Source: Desulfosporosinus sp. HMP52 (lineage in GTDB: Bacteria; Bacillota; Desulfitobacteriia; Desulfitobacteriales; Desulfitobacteriaceae). From it: a DNA stretch of 63,839 bases. The stretch covers positions 1 through 63,839 of the forward strand of contig NZ_JMGA01000052.1 of NCBI RefSeq assembly GCF_000765145.1. The letters run 5' to 3'. The position numbers and the translations under genes were made by a program. The notes under the pieces were generated by a model. That model made no database searches, had not been told where the DNA came from, and saw only the letters and a list, made by a program, of their open reading frames with translations. Shown one piece after another: positions 26,170-34,804 of this stretch (within the stretch, counting starts at the first letter, position 1; the number at the start of each line of letters is the position of its first letter).

Positions 26170-26612
26170 GCAAGTGGCGATTCTGTTGACAACTGGGACA
26201 AAATTCGGGTACAGGTAAATCTCACAACCGAAGGGCGAAGGCCATCTGCCAGTGATAAAATAGATAGTTGTCTTCTGCAAGAAGCCGTTTAAATCACCTG
26301 CTCATGTGCTTCGCTATCTGGGGCGTTATACTCACAGAGTCGCGATTAGCAACTCTAGGATCTTGTCGTACCTGTGGTAGTACTCATGTTACGACGATTC
26401 TTGTTCCTCGTTATTCAACTTCTGTCGCAAGTCCATGATCGCGGTGAAACTAAAAACCCACGGAAAACTACCCGTTTTGGGGAGGGGGAAATCTGCCTTT
26501 TTTTGATGTTTTTGTATGGCATCTTTGATGCAGACGGTAAATCCTCCTATATATTGTGCTTTCCAGCCAAGTTTCCATCTAAGTAGAAAAGATTGAATCC
26601 CCATATAGAATC
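26170..26612 (+). pseudogene. Decayed IS91-like element, copy 2
   Basis: A fragment at about 26265-26355 reads VVFCKKPFKSPAHVLRYLGR then [11 protein letters not shown], the catalytic region of the IS91-type transposase (compare 16500-16580). A CRTCG zinc piece follows near 26370. The end region repeats GGGGAGGGGGAAA at 26479-26491 and TTGAATCCCCATA near 26593. Confidence 0.65.
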
Positions 26613-26790
26613 ATCCTTGCTCGGCAGTCGGTTTAGTACAACATGAGATTCATGAGGGTGTGCTTTATGAGCTTCAAGTTTATTCCCGTTTAGCTATTGA
26701 AGTTGATCAATGGCTTTTTCTTTGTCTTGCACCCTCATAAATCTCTAGAAGTTATGTGTTGTGCCCACTCTATTTTTCTAGCCCGATCTT

Positions 26791-27300
26791 CTATTTGAAG
26801 GTGTTTATGTGTCCTAGATGATGATTACCATGCCACGCATAAAGACTTATAGCCTTTTTGAGACTTACGTTTCCGATATCAGGGTGACGAAATTCAGAAT
26901 TAAGTTTGGTACTGGTCAATGATCTTATTAATCGAACCCATCTTTTGTGTAACGATTCGACAAGCCTTAGAGAAACATCAACCGACATATTCACAGCATC
27001 CTCTAGTTCTGCCCATTGTGCCTCGTCGTATGGTTTGATTGTGGGACAATCTTCCGTAAGTGCCAATCTAAACCTAACGTACCCGTTCATATGGCTATCA
27101 GCAATATGATGAATCACCTGTCTAATTGTCCATCCATCTGGTCTATATGAACAGTTCAATTGATCTTCAGACAAACCTCCAATGGATTTTGAAAGTAAAT
27201 CTGGCAGTGCCTCTAAGTGTGCAACTAAGCCTGGAATTTGCACGTCACTGACCTCTTCAGAAAAATTAAATTGACCAATGGGATATTTAAGCTCGTCCAT
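26791..27300 (-). CDS. Bacillithiol transferase-like / DinB-fold metal protein (YfiT family)
   Basis: 169 aa. YPIGQFNFSEEVSD at the start, GWTIRQVIHHIADSHMNGYV (about 57-76) and LYAWHGNHHLGHI (about 154-166) give the three-His metal site of the YfiT/BstA family. Members are Zn- or Ni-dependent and transfer thiols such as bacillithiol to electrophiles in detoxification. The length matches. No operon partner. Start ATG at 27300 has GGAGG in a good position. Confidence 0.87.
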   Translation of the reverse strand: MDELKYPIGQFNFSEEVSDVQIPGLVAHLEALPDLLSKSIGGLSEDQLNCSYRPDGWTIRQVIHHIADSHMNGYVRFRLALTEDCPTIKPYDEAQWAELEDAVNMSVDVSLRLVESLHKRWVRLIRSLTSTKLNSEFRHPDIGNVSLKKAISLYAWHGNHHLGHINTFK

Positions 27301-27715
27301 TTAACGGAACCTCCTCTTCGTCCTATAATTCTCATCTGGCAAACCTACCCCGAAATGTGCATGACACTTAACTACGGGATTCCCGAATATTTAGTTCGGG
27401 TATTCCTACTATTTTGGGAAATACCCGAAGTTAATTTCGGAGATATCCCCATTCTCAAAACAAATTTACTTTTTTTCAGTACGTCTTACGAATATGCCAC
27501 AATCATTTATGCCATATAAGATTAGCTAAGTAGTGCTAAATTCTGTGTTTAAGTGATACGCGCCAACCTTCAAATTTTACTTTCATTCTTTTACTCGTTA
27601 ATCTTTCCGGTACTTTTTAAAGCATCGTAAATCAGTTGATTACATCTTGGGTCAGATTGGCTATTTGTTGTGATGAAAGTAGTGACCAAAACGTTCCCAG
27701 ATATACACTTTTTTC

Positions 27716-27823
27716 ATCCGCAATGCCAAAGGAAGTAAAGATCGCTGTGCTCTACCTTCTCAAACCAATCTTGAGATGCTTAGAGCTAACTGGAAAGCTT
27801 ACCACCCCAAAGAGTGGCTTTTT
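27716..27823 (+). pseudogene. Tyrosine recombinase fragment
   Basis: Reads IRNAKGSKDRCALPSQTNLE then MLRANWKAYHPKEWLF, the strand-turn after the catalytic Arg in IS91-linked and XerD-like integrases (AKGxKDR). It covers the part missing from the 15615-15795 remnant. Confidence 0.6.
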
Positions 27824-27887
27824 CATATTGTAAAATAGCTTTCGAATTTAATTTCTTTCAACTTAGAGTTCTATCACTTTCCTAAAT

Positions 27888-27975
27888 ATTCCTGCCGGCT
27901 ATTATTATTATCAGAAAATAATAGCCAGAACGACAAAAACGTATTAGGGCATAGTAGAAAAATAGCCCAATAGAT
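27888..27975. repeat. About 85-bp repeat with hairpins, copy 2
   Basis: Partner of 17322-17405. GGCTATTATT and AATAATAGCC form a perfect 10-bp stem here; GGGC...GCCC forms the second hairpin. Confidence 0.65.
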
Positions 27976-28082
27976 TGACTCTTCCGGAGATATCCATTTG
28001 GCTATTATCCGTAACAGTGTTATTCCTTTTATCGCACTGAGATACATGTAGAGAAAACTGTCTATCGATGTATTCCCAATCC

Positions 28083-28200
28083 CACCTATAGAATACTCGA
28101 CATCATTGGATATTCTTCATCATTGACTGTCCCTCCAAACTAAAACGCACCCCACTATTTCTGAAGAAACGATGAACGAAATACAGCATCCGCCAGATGT
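28083..28200 (-). pseudogene. 3'-end remnant of a Y-family polymerase gene
   Basis: With frame changes it reads VFRSSF, NSGVRF, GGTVNDEEYPMMSSIL and a stop, matching the end of the 5294-6547 protein (VFRSSFINSGVRF, DDEEYPMMSSLL). The similarity continues past the stop (CACCTATAG), so it derives from a related locus. Confidence 0.7.
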
Positions 28201-28250
28201 AGGAAGGATTTCTCAACTTCTTCGAGTGAAACCCTTCCGGAGGCAGTACT

Positions 28251-28273
28251 AAAGGGCCGAGCCGGGCCCTTTT
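28251..28273 (+). terminator. Rho-independent terminator
   Basis: AAAGGGCC and GGGCCCTTTT around a short loop; T-run on both strands. Confidence 0.65.
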
Positions 28274-28289
28274 CATTATTTTTAAGTTA

Positions 28290-28317
28290 TTCACAAGAAA
28301 TTCATCAGTTATTAATA
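28290..28317 (+). promoter_or_regulatory. Degenerate TTCAT direct-repeat box
   Basis: TTCACAAGAAATTCATCAG then TTATTAATA resembles the 11-bp-spaced TTCAT repeats at 48737, 57921 and 61191. It lies 170 bp ahead of the His-rich gene. Confidence 0.4.
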
Positions 28318-28486
28318 TATTTTAGAGTAGCTGTGGTAAATCACTCACAATGCTGTGTGAAATGACTCAATCCAACTGTGGATTTTAACGCTTAAGAAGC
28401 CTAAGAGCACAAAATATGACTGAGGAGACTTGGCACGGAAATTGCTACATAGATAATACGTAGAAATTAAAAGGAGTGAAAAAAGG

Positions 28487-28993
28487 ATGCCTAATAGAAT
28501 GTCGTCGTTTAAAAAAGGATTATCCATAGGAATCATAGGTATCAGCTTATTATTAAGCTCTGCCAGCATGAGCTTCGCTGGTGAGGGTGATAACTCTGGT
28601 GGGCATGCAGGAATGGACATGGGGGGAAGTACGACGACCCAGGTTGAACCCAAAACAAATGATAATGCTAATGAAATAACGACTTTGCAACCTGAAGCCA
28701 ATAATTCCAGCCCGCAGTCAGGCCATGAAGCAACACCAGATATGGACCCTAACATGCCTGGACATGGTGAAGCAAGTAGTCTAGGCGAGCAAAACAGTGA
28801 CGAACACAGTGAAGAGAGTGGTAGCGAGAGTCATGGCGAAAGCAGTGGTGGACATGGCGAAGGAGCTTCCGACCCAGAAGGGGTTAATTGGCCGGTAGTT
28901 TGGGGATTCGCAGGAATCAACGCCTTAGTAGTGGTGATAGCTGGGATTCTCAAATTTATGAATAACAATACCACATCAGCAGTAAAGGAGTGA
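28487..28993 (+). CDS. Exported His-rich protein with C-terminal membrane anchor
   Basis: 168 aa. Signal peptide about 1-31 (GLSIGIIGISLLLSSASMSFA), then a low-complexity metal-ligand-rich region with GGHAGMDMGG, GHEATPDMDPNMPGHGEASS and SHGESSGGHGEG, and one membrane helix at about 138-160 (VVWGFAGINALVVVIAGIL). The mixed His/Met/Asp content suggests binding of copper or a similar metal outside the membrane. It precedes the polyferredoxin gene by 8 nt, so they should act together. It belongs to no family I can name. Confidence 0.75.
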   Translation: MPNRMSSFKKGLSIGIIGISLLLSSASMSFAGEGDNSGGHAGMDMGGSTTTQVEPKTNDNANEITTLQPEANNSSPQSGHEATPDMDPNMPGHGEASSLGEQNSDEHSEESGSESHGESSGGHGEGASDPEGVNWPVVWGFAGINALVVVIAGILKFMNNNTTSAVKE

Positions 28994-29001
28994 AACTATA
29001 A

Positions 29002-30390
29002 ATGTCAGTAGCGAAGAAGATTAATCCTGATACACAAAAGGAATCTCAAAGGAAGAATTTACTTGAAAATAAAACCATAAAAGGTATCCTTAAAAGCCGT
29101 TGGTTTCCAGGTATTATTCAGTTACCTGTTCTAGCCGTTTTTGCACTGATTGTTTTCGAATTGATGGCTGGGCCTGGTTCAGCTCATGATAACTTTGGAA
29201 CGGCTGGTACTTGGGTTTTATGGTGGCCTCTTATTCCCATCATTTTCGTATTGCTTGGCCGATTCTGGTGCGCGATTTGTCCTTTTGCAACAGTAAGTGA
29301 CTGGATACAGAAAATCGTAGGAAACAATCGACCCGTGCCCAAGTTCCTAAAGAAATATGGAATATGGCTAATCGACGCTTTCTTCATCTTAATCACATGG
29401 GCTGATCATACGTTTGGTGTTGTTGAAAGCCCTAGGGGATCAGGCGTTTTACTCCTAATTATTACAACAGGAGTTATTGTTAGCGGTGCGTTCTTTGAGC
29501 GCAGAACGTGGTGTCGTTATTTGTGTTTCCTAGGCGGGTTGTCAGGGAACTACGCTAGGTCCGGTTCTCTAGAATTAAAGGCTACTCCAGAAAAATGTGC
29601 AAAATGTAAAACCCAGTCCTGTTACAAAGGGGACGCAAAAACGCCGGGTTGTCCGATGTTTGAATTCCCAAGAACTATGGAAAGTATGGCGAGTTGTAAC
29701 CTGTGTGCGAACTGTATTAAAACCTGTCCAAATGACTCCATTCAATTAACGACCCGAGTTCCTTCCAAAGGCTTATGGTCTATAAGGAAACCGAAATTCG
29801 AGGAATCCTTCTTGGCCATCATCATCATGGGAATCGTCTTTGTTCAGAACATTACCATGCTTGAAGTATGGCAGGAAATGCTTAAGAAGCTTGAGAATTT
29901 TGTGGGAACAACAAATTACTTTGTAACCTTTACCATTACCTTTATTATTGCTATGGCAATCCCAGTATTAGCTTTGTTCATTAGTAGCTACTTTGCAAAA
30001 ATATCAAATAAGAAAAGCACTTTACAAAATTTTGCAATGTTCGGATATGCTTTAATTCCTTTAGACTTGGCAGGCCACATTGCTCACAATCTGTTCCATT
30101 TATTAGCTGAGGGTAAATCTGTCATTTATACTTTCGTAGCATTATTCGGTGTTGATACTCATGGCGCGTCAGCTGCTATTCTAAGTAATTCTACCATTCA
30201 ATTACTTCAGTTTGGTCTAATTGCCCTTGGTACCTTTGGTTCTATCTATGCTGCTTATAGAATCTCGAAGAATAACTTCGGAGCTGAAGGAAAAACTATA
30301 TCCAGCTTTATGCCTTTTGCAGTCTTGAGCCTAATATTAGGGGTTATTAACATCTATCTATTTATTCTCCCAATGGCAATGCGCATGTAA
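29002..30390 (+). CDS. Membrane polyferredoxin (NapH/NosR/CcoG-like 4Fe-4S protein)
   Basis: 462 aa. About eight or nine membrane helices. FWCAICPFATVSDWIQKIVG (about 89-108) and RTWCRYLCFLGGLSGNYA (about 167-184) are CxxxCP-type motifs of NapH/NosR/CcoG-like electron carriers. Between helices lie CAKCKTQSC with later GCPMFEFP, and CNLCANCIKTCPNDSI (about 230-245), a 4Fe-4S ferredoxin site. It likely moves electrons across or at the membrane; CcoG-type proteins reduce Cu(II) for oxidase assembly. With a His-rich exported partner and a copper-type two-component system downstream, a role in metal reduction or metallo-enzyme assembly is plausible but inferred. Confidence 0.85.
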   Translation: MSVAKKINPDTQKESQRKNLLENKTIKGILKSRWFPGIIQLPVLAVFALIVFELMAGPGSAHDNFGTAGTWVLWWPLIPIIFVLLGRFWCAICPFATVSDWIQKIVGNNRPVPKFLKKYGIWLIDAFFILITWADHTFGVVESPRGSGVLLLIITTGVIVSGAFFERRTWCRYLCFLGGLSGNYARSGSLELKATPEKCAKCKTQSCYKGDAKTPGCPMFEFPRTMESMASCNLCANCIKTCPNDSIQLTTRVPSKGLWSIRKPKFEESFLAIIIMGIVFVQNITMLEVWQEMLKKLENFVGTTNYFVTFTITFIIAMAIPVLALFISSYFAKISNKKSTLQNFAMFGYALIPLDLAGHIAHNLFHLLAEGKSVIYTFVALFGVDTHGASAAILSNSTIQLLQFGLIALGTFGSIYAAYRISKNNFGAEGKTISSFMPFAVLSLILGVINIYLFILPMAMRM

Positions 30391-30401
30391 AGTAATACTA
30401 T

Positions 30402-30435
30402 TAACGGGCTTGATGAATACACATCAAGCCCGTTA
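30402..30435. terminator. Perfect 14-bp hairpin after polyferredoxin gene
   Basis: TAACGGGCTTGATG and CATCAAGCCCGTTA with a 6-nt loop. No T-run follows, so it may be a processing or weak termination site. Confidence 0.55.
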
Positions 30436-30530
30436 GACTTAGGATTAAATGTAGAAATAATCCTACTTGCTAGGATTTGCTTATTAAGATGCTTGAAACC
30501 TAGAGCTAATTGCAGAAGGAGATGCCGTTC

Positions 30531-31223
30531 ATGAGGATTTTATTAGTTGATGATGAAAAAAAGATTACGACCGTACTCAAAGCTTATCTTCAGCAAGAAG
30601 GTTTTCAGGTTAGCACTGCTATTAACGGCATTGTCGCTTTAACCATGTTTAAAGAAAACCCTTTTGACCTGCTAATTCTTGATTTAATGCTCCCTGGCAT
30701 GTCCGGAACAGAGATTTGCAGGGAGATTCGCAAAATATCCTCCGTACCCATTATTATGCTCACCGCTAAATTAGAAGAAGAAGATCGCATCGAAGGATTA
30801 AGTATTGGCGCAGATGATTACATTACTAAACCATTTAGCCCTCGTGAAGTGGTCGCCCGTGTCCGTGCTGTACTACGTCGAGTAAATAATGAAACCACCC
30901 CCCTTGCAGACGTGATCTCCTATGACAATGGCCTCACCATTGATAATATTCAGTATGAAATTAGGCTACACGATCAGGAAATCTCATTGACCCCTACCGA
31001 ATTTAAGATTTTAGGTGCCTTAGCTAAACACCCTGGACGGGTGTTATCACGAGGTCAGTTGGTAGAGATTGTTCAAGGGCATAACTTTGACGGAGATGAC
31101 CGAGTGATTGATGCCCACATTAAGAAGATTCGCCAAAAGATTGAAACGACTCCCAGCAACCCCCAGATAATTTTGACTGTTTACGGTATGGGTTACAAGT
31201 TTAACCCGAATTCGGTGGAATAA
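30531..31223 (+). CDS. OmpR/PhoB-type response regulator
   Basis: 230 aa from ATG 30531 behind AGAAGGAGATG. Receiver: ILLVDDEKKI, LLILDLMLPGMSG with phospho-Asp (about 51), IIMLTA, YITKPFS. Output: winged helix of the OmpR type with ISLTPTEFKILGALAKHPGR and VIDAHIKKIRQKIE. It ends 1 nt before the kinase gene. Regulators of this type bind direct repeats spaced 10-11 bp; three such sites before the Met-rich genes of this window are plausible targets. Confidence 0.93.
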   Translation: MRILLVDDEKKITTVLKAYLQQEGFQVSTAINGIVALTMFKENPFDLLILDLMLPGMSGTEICREIRKISSVPIIMLTAKLEEEDRIEGLSIGADDYITKPFSPREVVARVRAVLRRVNNETTPLADVISYDNGLTIDNIQYEIRLHDQEISLTPTEFKILGALAKHPGRVLSRGQLVEIVQGHNFDGDDRVIDAHIKKIRQKIETTPSNPQIILTVYGMGYKFNPNSVE

Positions 31224-31224
31224 T

Positions 31225-32619
31225 ATGCGCACTAAATTATTTCTTTCTACGTTGATCATTGCGCTTATTACCTTATCGTTCAGCATGCTTTCAGTGAACT
31301 TTGTCTTCAAACAACAGTTTAGTGATTACTTAACTCAGGTGAGTGAAAAAACCTTAGAAGAGTTGCCCTCTCGTCTGAGTGAACTATATAAAACCAAGGG
31401 TACTTGGGATTCTGCTGCTCTGAACGAAATAAGTCATTCTCTCCCGCTTGGTACAGTTGTTACTCTGACAGATCCAACCGGTAAACTTATCGCTACATTA
31501 GATAACCCTATGGATAGTATGATGCATGGGCAAGGCGGAATGGGCATGGATATGAGTATGGGTATGTCCTCCTACTCCACGACAAGTTGGAAAACAAAAA
31601 CGTTTGCGGTGTCGGGACCACAAGGTACTTTAGCAACTGCCGAGGTCCACTACCCTGCAACGGCACAAATTCTTAACCCTCAAGATATCCGCTTCCAATC
31701 CGCAGTCTTTAGCTCTTTGCTTTTCGCTGGAGGAATGGCCCTTCTATTTGGGATTCTTCTAAGTTTCTTTACAAGCCGTCAACTCGTCGCTCCACTCCGA
31801 CGATTAACCCGAGCAGCCGATCGTATTGGGCATGGACACCTTGATGAACGCGTTTCCATTCGCTCCCAAGACGAGGTGGGACAACTAGCCAACGCTTTTA
31901 ACGCGATGGCCGACAATTTGGATCGACAAGAGACTCTCCGGAAACAGTTTACGGCCGATATCGCCCACGAACTACGGACTCCCTTGACCTCAATCAAAAG
32001 TTATATTGAAGCCTTTCAAGACGGGGTTCTTCCTGCAGATCAAGAAAACCTTTCCTCTATTCATGAGGAAATTGACCGTCTAGTTGACTTGTCTAGTGAT
32101 CTAAAAGACTTAAATGTGGCTGAGATCGGCGGGTTACAGCTAAACGTTGAACCTGTGGACATAAAGCATCTTCTTGAAAAGATTATTCGCAGCCTATATC
32201 CTCTTATTCAGGAGAAGGAATTAACTCTAAATTGGAATGCCCCAGTAGAATCCGTGACTACCTCTGGAGACGAGCATCTTCTGACCAGACTCTTCTATAA
32301 TATAGTACACAATGCCTATCGATACTCTAACCCTGGCGGTCAGGTTACCATAGAACTTACACAAACATCTATTTCTACTAACATTAAAATCAAGAACACT
32401 GGAATGGGCATTTCTGAAGACGATCTTCCTTTAATATTCGAGCGATTTTACCGTGCAGATAAATCCCGAACTCGTGAGACAGGAGGAACAGGAATTGGTC
32501 TAGCGCTGGTACGCCAGGTTACAAACCTTCATCAAGGTACGATAACCGTACAAAGTAAAGTTGGGCATGAGACCGAATTTATCGTTTGTCTTCCTAAAGA
32601 AATAGTAGTGACTAGTTAG
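31225..32619 (+). CDS. HAMP sensor histidine kinase with Met-rich sensor loop
   Basis: 464 aa. Membrane helix 1 about 7-29, extracytoplasmic sensor about 30-150, helix 2 about 155-177, HAMP about 178-230, HisKA with FTADIAHELRTPLTSIKSYI (phospho-His), and the ATPase domain ([35 protein letters not shown]). The sensor contains DSMMHGQGGMGMDMSMGMSS (about 97-116), nine Met residues in 20, a likely Cu(I)/Ag(I) binding site. Partial copies of its 3' end occur at 47897-48055 and near 58862. Confidence 0.92.
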   Translation: MRTKLFLSTLIIALITLSFSMLSVNFVFKQQFSDYLTQVSEKTLEELPSRLSELYKTKGTWDSAALNEISHSLPLGTVVTLTDPTGKLIATLDNPMDSMMHGQGGMGMDMSMGMSSYSTTSWKTKTFAVSGPQGTLATAEVHYPATAQILNPQDIRFQSAVFSSLLFAGGMALLFGILLSFFTSRQLVAPLRRLTRAADRIGHGHLDERVSIRSQDEVGQLANAFNAMADNLDRQETLRKQFTADIAHELRTPLTSIKSYIEAFQDGVLPADQENLSSIHEEIDRLVDLSSDLKDLNVAEIGGLQLNVEPVDIKHLLEKIIRSLYPLIQEKELTLNWNAPVESVTTSGDEHLLTRLFYNIVHNAYRYSNPGGQVTIELTQTSISTNIKIKNTGMGISEDDLPLIFERFYRADKSRTRETGGTGIGLALVRQVTNLHQGTITVQSKVGHETEFIVCLPKEIVVTS

Positions 32620-32708
32620 AATATTGAACGATCAAGGCCATCCGCTAATCACAAATACCATGCTATGATCTAAGACTTGAGAATGGAAAATACCATCTCC
32701 CGTATTTT

Positions 32709-33045
32709 TTATGATTCTGCTATTATAAGTTTTAAAATTTTAAGGTGTTGATCCTCAACACTTTTGATTCGGAGGCCCGCTCTATCAATATTTTCTATTG
32801 TTCGCCGATTAATATGAGGACCCATCATCCTGACAATCAGTGGATCTAAGATATCCATGATTATTCCAAGCACTGGATTATCGCTCCGGACATGTTCCAA
32901 GAGAATAACCCTACCTTGAGGTTTACAGACTCGTTTAATTTCTTTGAGTCCTCGTATGGGAACTGGCACTGAACAAAAAACGCAAGTAGCGACAACAGTT
33001 CTTTTGCACCAGCAAACACCCGCTCAATGGTTTCGCTTCTTAACT
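32709..33045 (-). pseudogene. SAM-dependent methyltransferase (UbiE-like) C-terminal remnant
   Basis: VVATCVFCSVPVPIRGLKEI then KRVCKPQGRVILLEHVRSDN is the strand 4-5 region of class I methyltransferases. The N-terminal SAM-binding part is missing and the upstream frame breaks near 33000. Confidence 0.7.
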
Positions 33046-33212
33046 GTAAATATCTCTGTATTCACTGTATGGCGGTAATCTTCTGCAAGTTCCATATAAG
33101 GTTCCCAGACATGGCGGACTACAACCTTTTGACGGGATTTACTCTCGGTACACTGAGAACGAAGGATTATATCATTTGGACAAGGATGTTTCCTCTTTTG
33201 TCTACAGGCTGA

Positions 33213-33240
33213 GGCCCCGAGGTTAATCAGGGGCCTTTCT
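33213..33240 (+). terminator. Rho-independent terminator-like hairpin
   Basis: GGCCCC and GGGGCC, 11-nt loop, then TTTCTTC. Confidence 0.5.
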
Positions 33241-33254
33241 TCAACGTATAAAGT

Positions 33255-33405
33255 TTATTTTGTACCTAGAACTTCCTTAACCAAGGGTTCGCGAGGGCTG
33301 GGTCTTTTAACATGGCTTTGCTTTCATTTTAGGATCGGACATGACCTCTACCATGGTCTTAAACATTGACCGATTAGTCATTATACTCACAATGCTATCG
33401 CCAGC
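33255..33405 (-). pseudogene. Remnant copy of the Met-rich lipoprotein gene
   Basis: Matches the 3' end of 48815-49255, including TATAAAGTTTATTT across the stop and ACTTCCTTAACCAAGGG in the coding part, with point changes and a frameshift near 33290. Upstream parts are missing. Confidence 0.8.
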
Positions 33406-33777
33406 GGTTTAGTGTTATCCTACCAATATTCTTTAAACCTAGGTGTACTAGCACTTCCAATTATTATCTAACTGGAATATTAATGATGCGAAGCACGTTC
33501 GAGAATTTATCAATGCCATTATGCTTAAAGGAAGTTTGATTTGTATGGATAATAAAAATTAGACCAGGTTCAACATACACAAATCTGGTCTAGCTAGATT
33601 GACACCAAGTCTGGCCAGTTGGACAAGTACTATCAGTAGTTCCTGAAATGTATCGGCGATAGTTTTATGGGTCTTCGCGCCTGATTTGTATTCGGTCATT
33701 TATGTTCTTAAGTCCTCCAACCTAAACCAAGGTGGAGGACTTAAGAATGTTTGCAGATTTAATCCCGTTTTACCGTT
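33406..33777. other. Non-coding stretch with hairpins
   Basis: No gene. Contains AGACCAG/CTGGTCT at about 33564-33591 and a long hairpin at 33705-33747. Confidence 0.5.
33705..33747. terminator. 15-bp perfect hairpin after the hydrogenase operon
   Basis: TTCTTAAGTCCTCCA and TGGAGGACTTAAGAA, 13-nt loop, 30 bp after hypE. It lacks a strong T-run but probably ends the operon transcript or protects its 3' end. Confidence 0.55.
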
Positions 33778-34782
33778 TTAGCATATCCTGGGAAGTAGAA
33801 TTCCTGATGGCATGTCTACGAGTCTCTTTCCTCCAACAACGGTTTTCATATACACTCTTTTACCCATTTCTTCAGTGACTCTGCCGATGATTGCGGCATT
33901 CGTACCTAAAGGGTGTGTTCTCATGGCCGAAAGCACCTGCTCCGCCTGAGCTTCTGGTACAAAGGCACAGAGCTTTCCTTCATTAGCAATATAAAGTGGA
34001 TCAAAGCCTAACATTTCTGCGGCTCCTTTTACTTCTTCTTTTATTGGAAGGAGATTTTCTTCGAGTACTATGGATACATTACTTGAGACACTAATTTCAT
34101 TAAGAACCGCAGCTATTCCCCCTCTTGTAGCGTCGCGGATCACATGAATTCCGTTGTAGACCTCAAACATGCAATCAACCAATGTATTCAAAGAGGCACA
34201 ATCACTGCTCAAATCCCCCTCAAATCCGAAGTTGTTTCTTTCACATAATATCGTCATTCCGTGGTCTCCTATAGTGCCATTGACTATGATTACATCTCCT
34301 GGCTTAGCATTGGCGCAATTTATATTGACATCTTCATAAATGACCCCAATACCTGAAGTATTGACATATACCCCATCGACTTTGCCCTTTTCGACTACCT
34401 TTGTATCTCCGGCCACAATTTTTACCCCAGAATTCTCCGCCTCTTCTGCCATGGTCTTAACAATAGTCTCTAAGTCGGCCATAGAAAAACCCTCTTCAAT
34501 AATAAAGGCGCAGGTTAAATAAAGTGGTTTTGCTCCGCTGACGGCTAAATCATTGACCGTTCCACAAACAGCTAGTTTACCGATATTTCCTCCCTTAAAG
34601 AAAAGAGGATTCACCACAAAAGAATCTGTGGTGAACGCCAGTTTCTTAAAATCTATGGCTAAGTGAGCAGCATCGTTCATCTGGATTAATATATCGTTAC
34701 CGAAGTATTTAAAAAATACATCGTTAATTAATTGGTTGGTTTGGGTACCGCCACTTCCGTGACTTAGGGTTATGGTACTCAA
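33778..34782 (-). CDS. hypE: Hydrogenase maturation protein HypE
   Basis: 334 aa from a TTG start at 34782 behind GGAGGAG; the longer reading overlaps hypD. HypE dehydrates the carbamoyl group put on its C-terminal Cys to a cyano ligand for the NiFe site. The AIR-synthase-like fold shows TLSHGSGG near the start, DSFVVNPLFFKGGNIGKLAV and DATRGGIAAVLNE, and the chain ends in PRIC with the acceptor Cys at the last position, as required. Last gene of the operon. Confidence 0.95.
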   Translation of the reverse strand: MSTITLSHGSGGTQTNQLINDVFFKYFGNDILIQMNDAAHLAIDFKKLAFTTDSFVVNPLFFKGGNIGKLAVCGTVNDLAVSGAKPLYLTCAFIIEEGFSMADLETIVKTMAEEAENSGVKIVAGDTKVVEKGKVDGVYVNTSGIGVIYEDVNINCANAKPGDVIIVNGTIGDHGMTILCERNNFGFEGDLSSDCASLNTLVDCMFEVYNGIHVIRDATRGGIAAVLNEISVSSNVSIVLEENLLPIKEEVKGAAEMLGFDPLYIANEGKLCAFVPEAQAEQVLSAMRTHPLGTNAAIIGRVTEEMGKRVYMKTVVGGKRLVDMPSGILLPRIC

Positions 34783-34804
34783 TTTTACTCCTCCATTTCC
34801 CGGG

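Larger units (their letters stand above)
27301..28082. other. Mobile-element debris between YfiT-like gene and polymerase remnant
   Basis: No intact gene. Contains the integrase fragment 27716-27823 and the second copy of the 85-bp repeat. At 27377-27440 there is a dense run of ATTCGGG/CCCGAAnTT motifs that may fold. Confidence 0.45.

Noticed and set aside
30402-30435. Considered as a strong intrinsic terminator or operator
   Set aside because: Perfect hairpin but no T-run; recorded only as a weak terminator-like structure.
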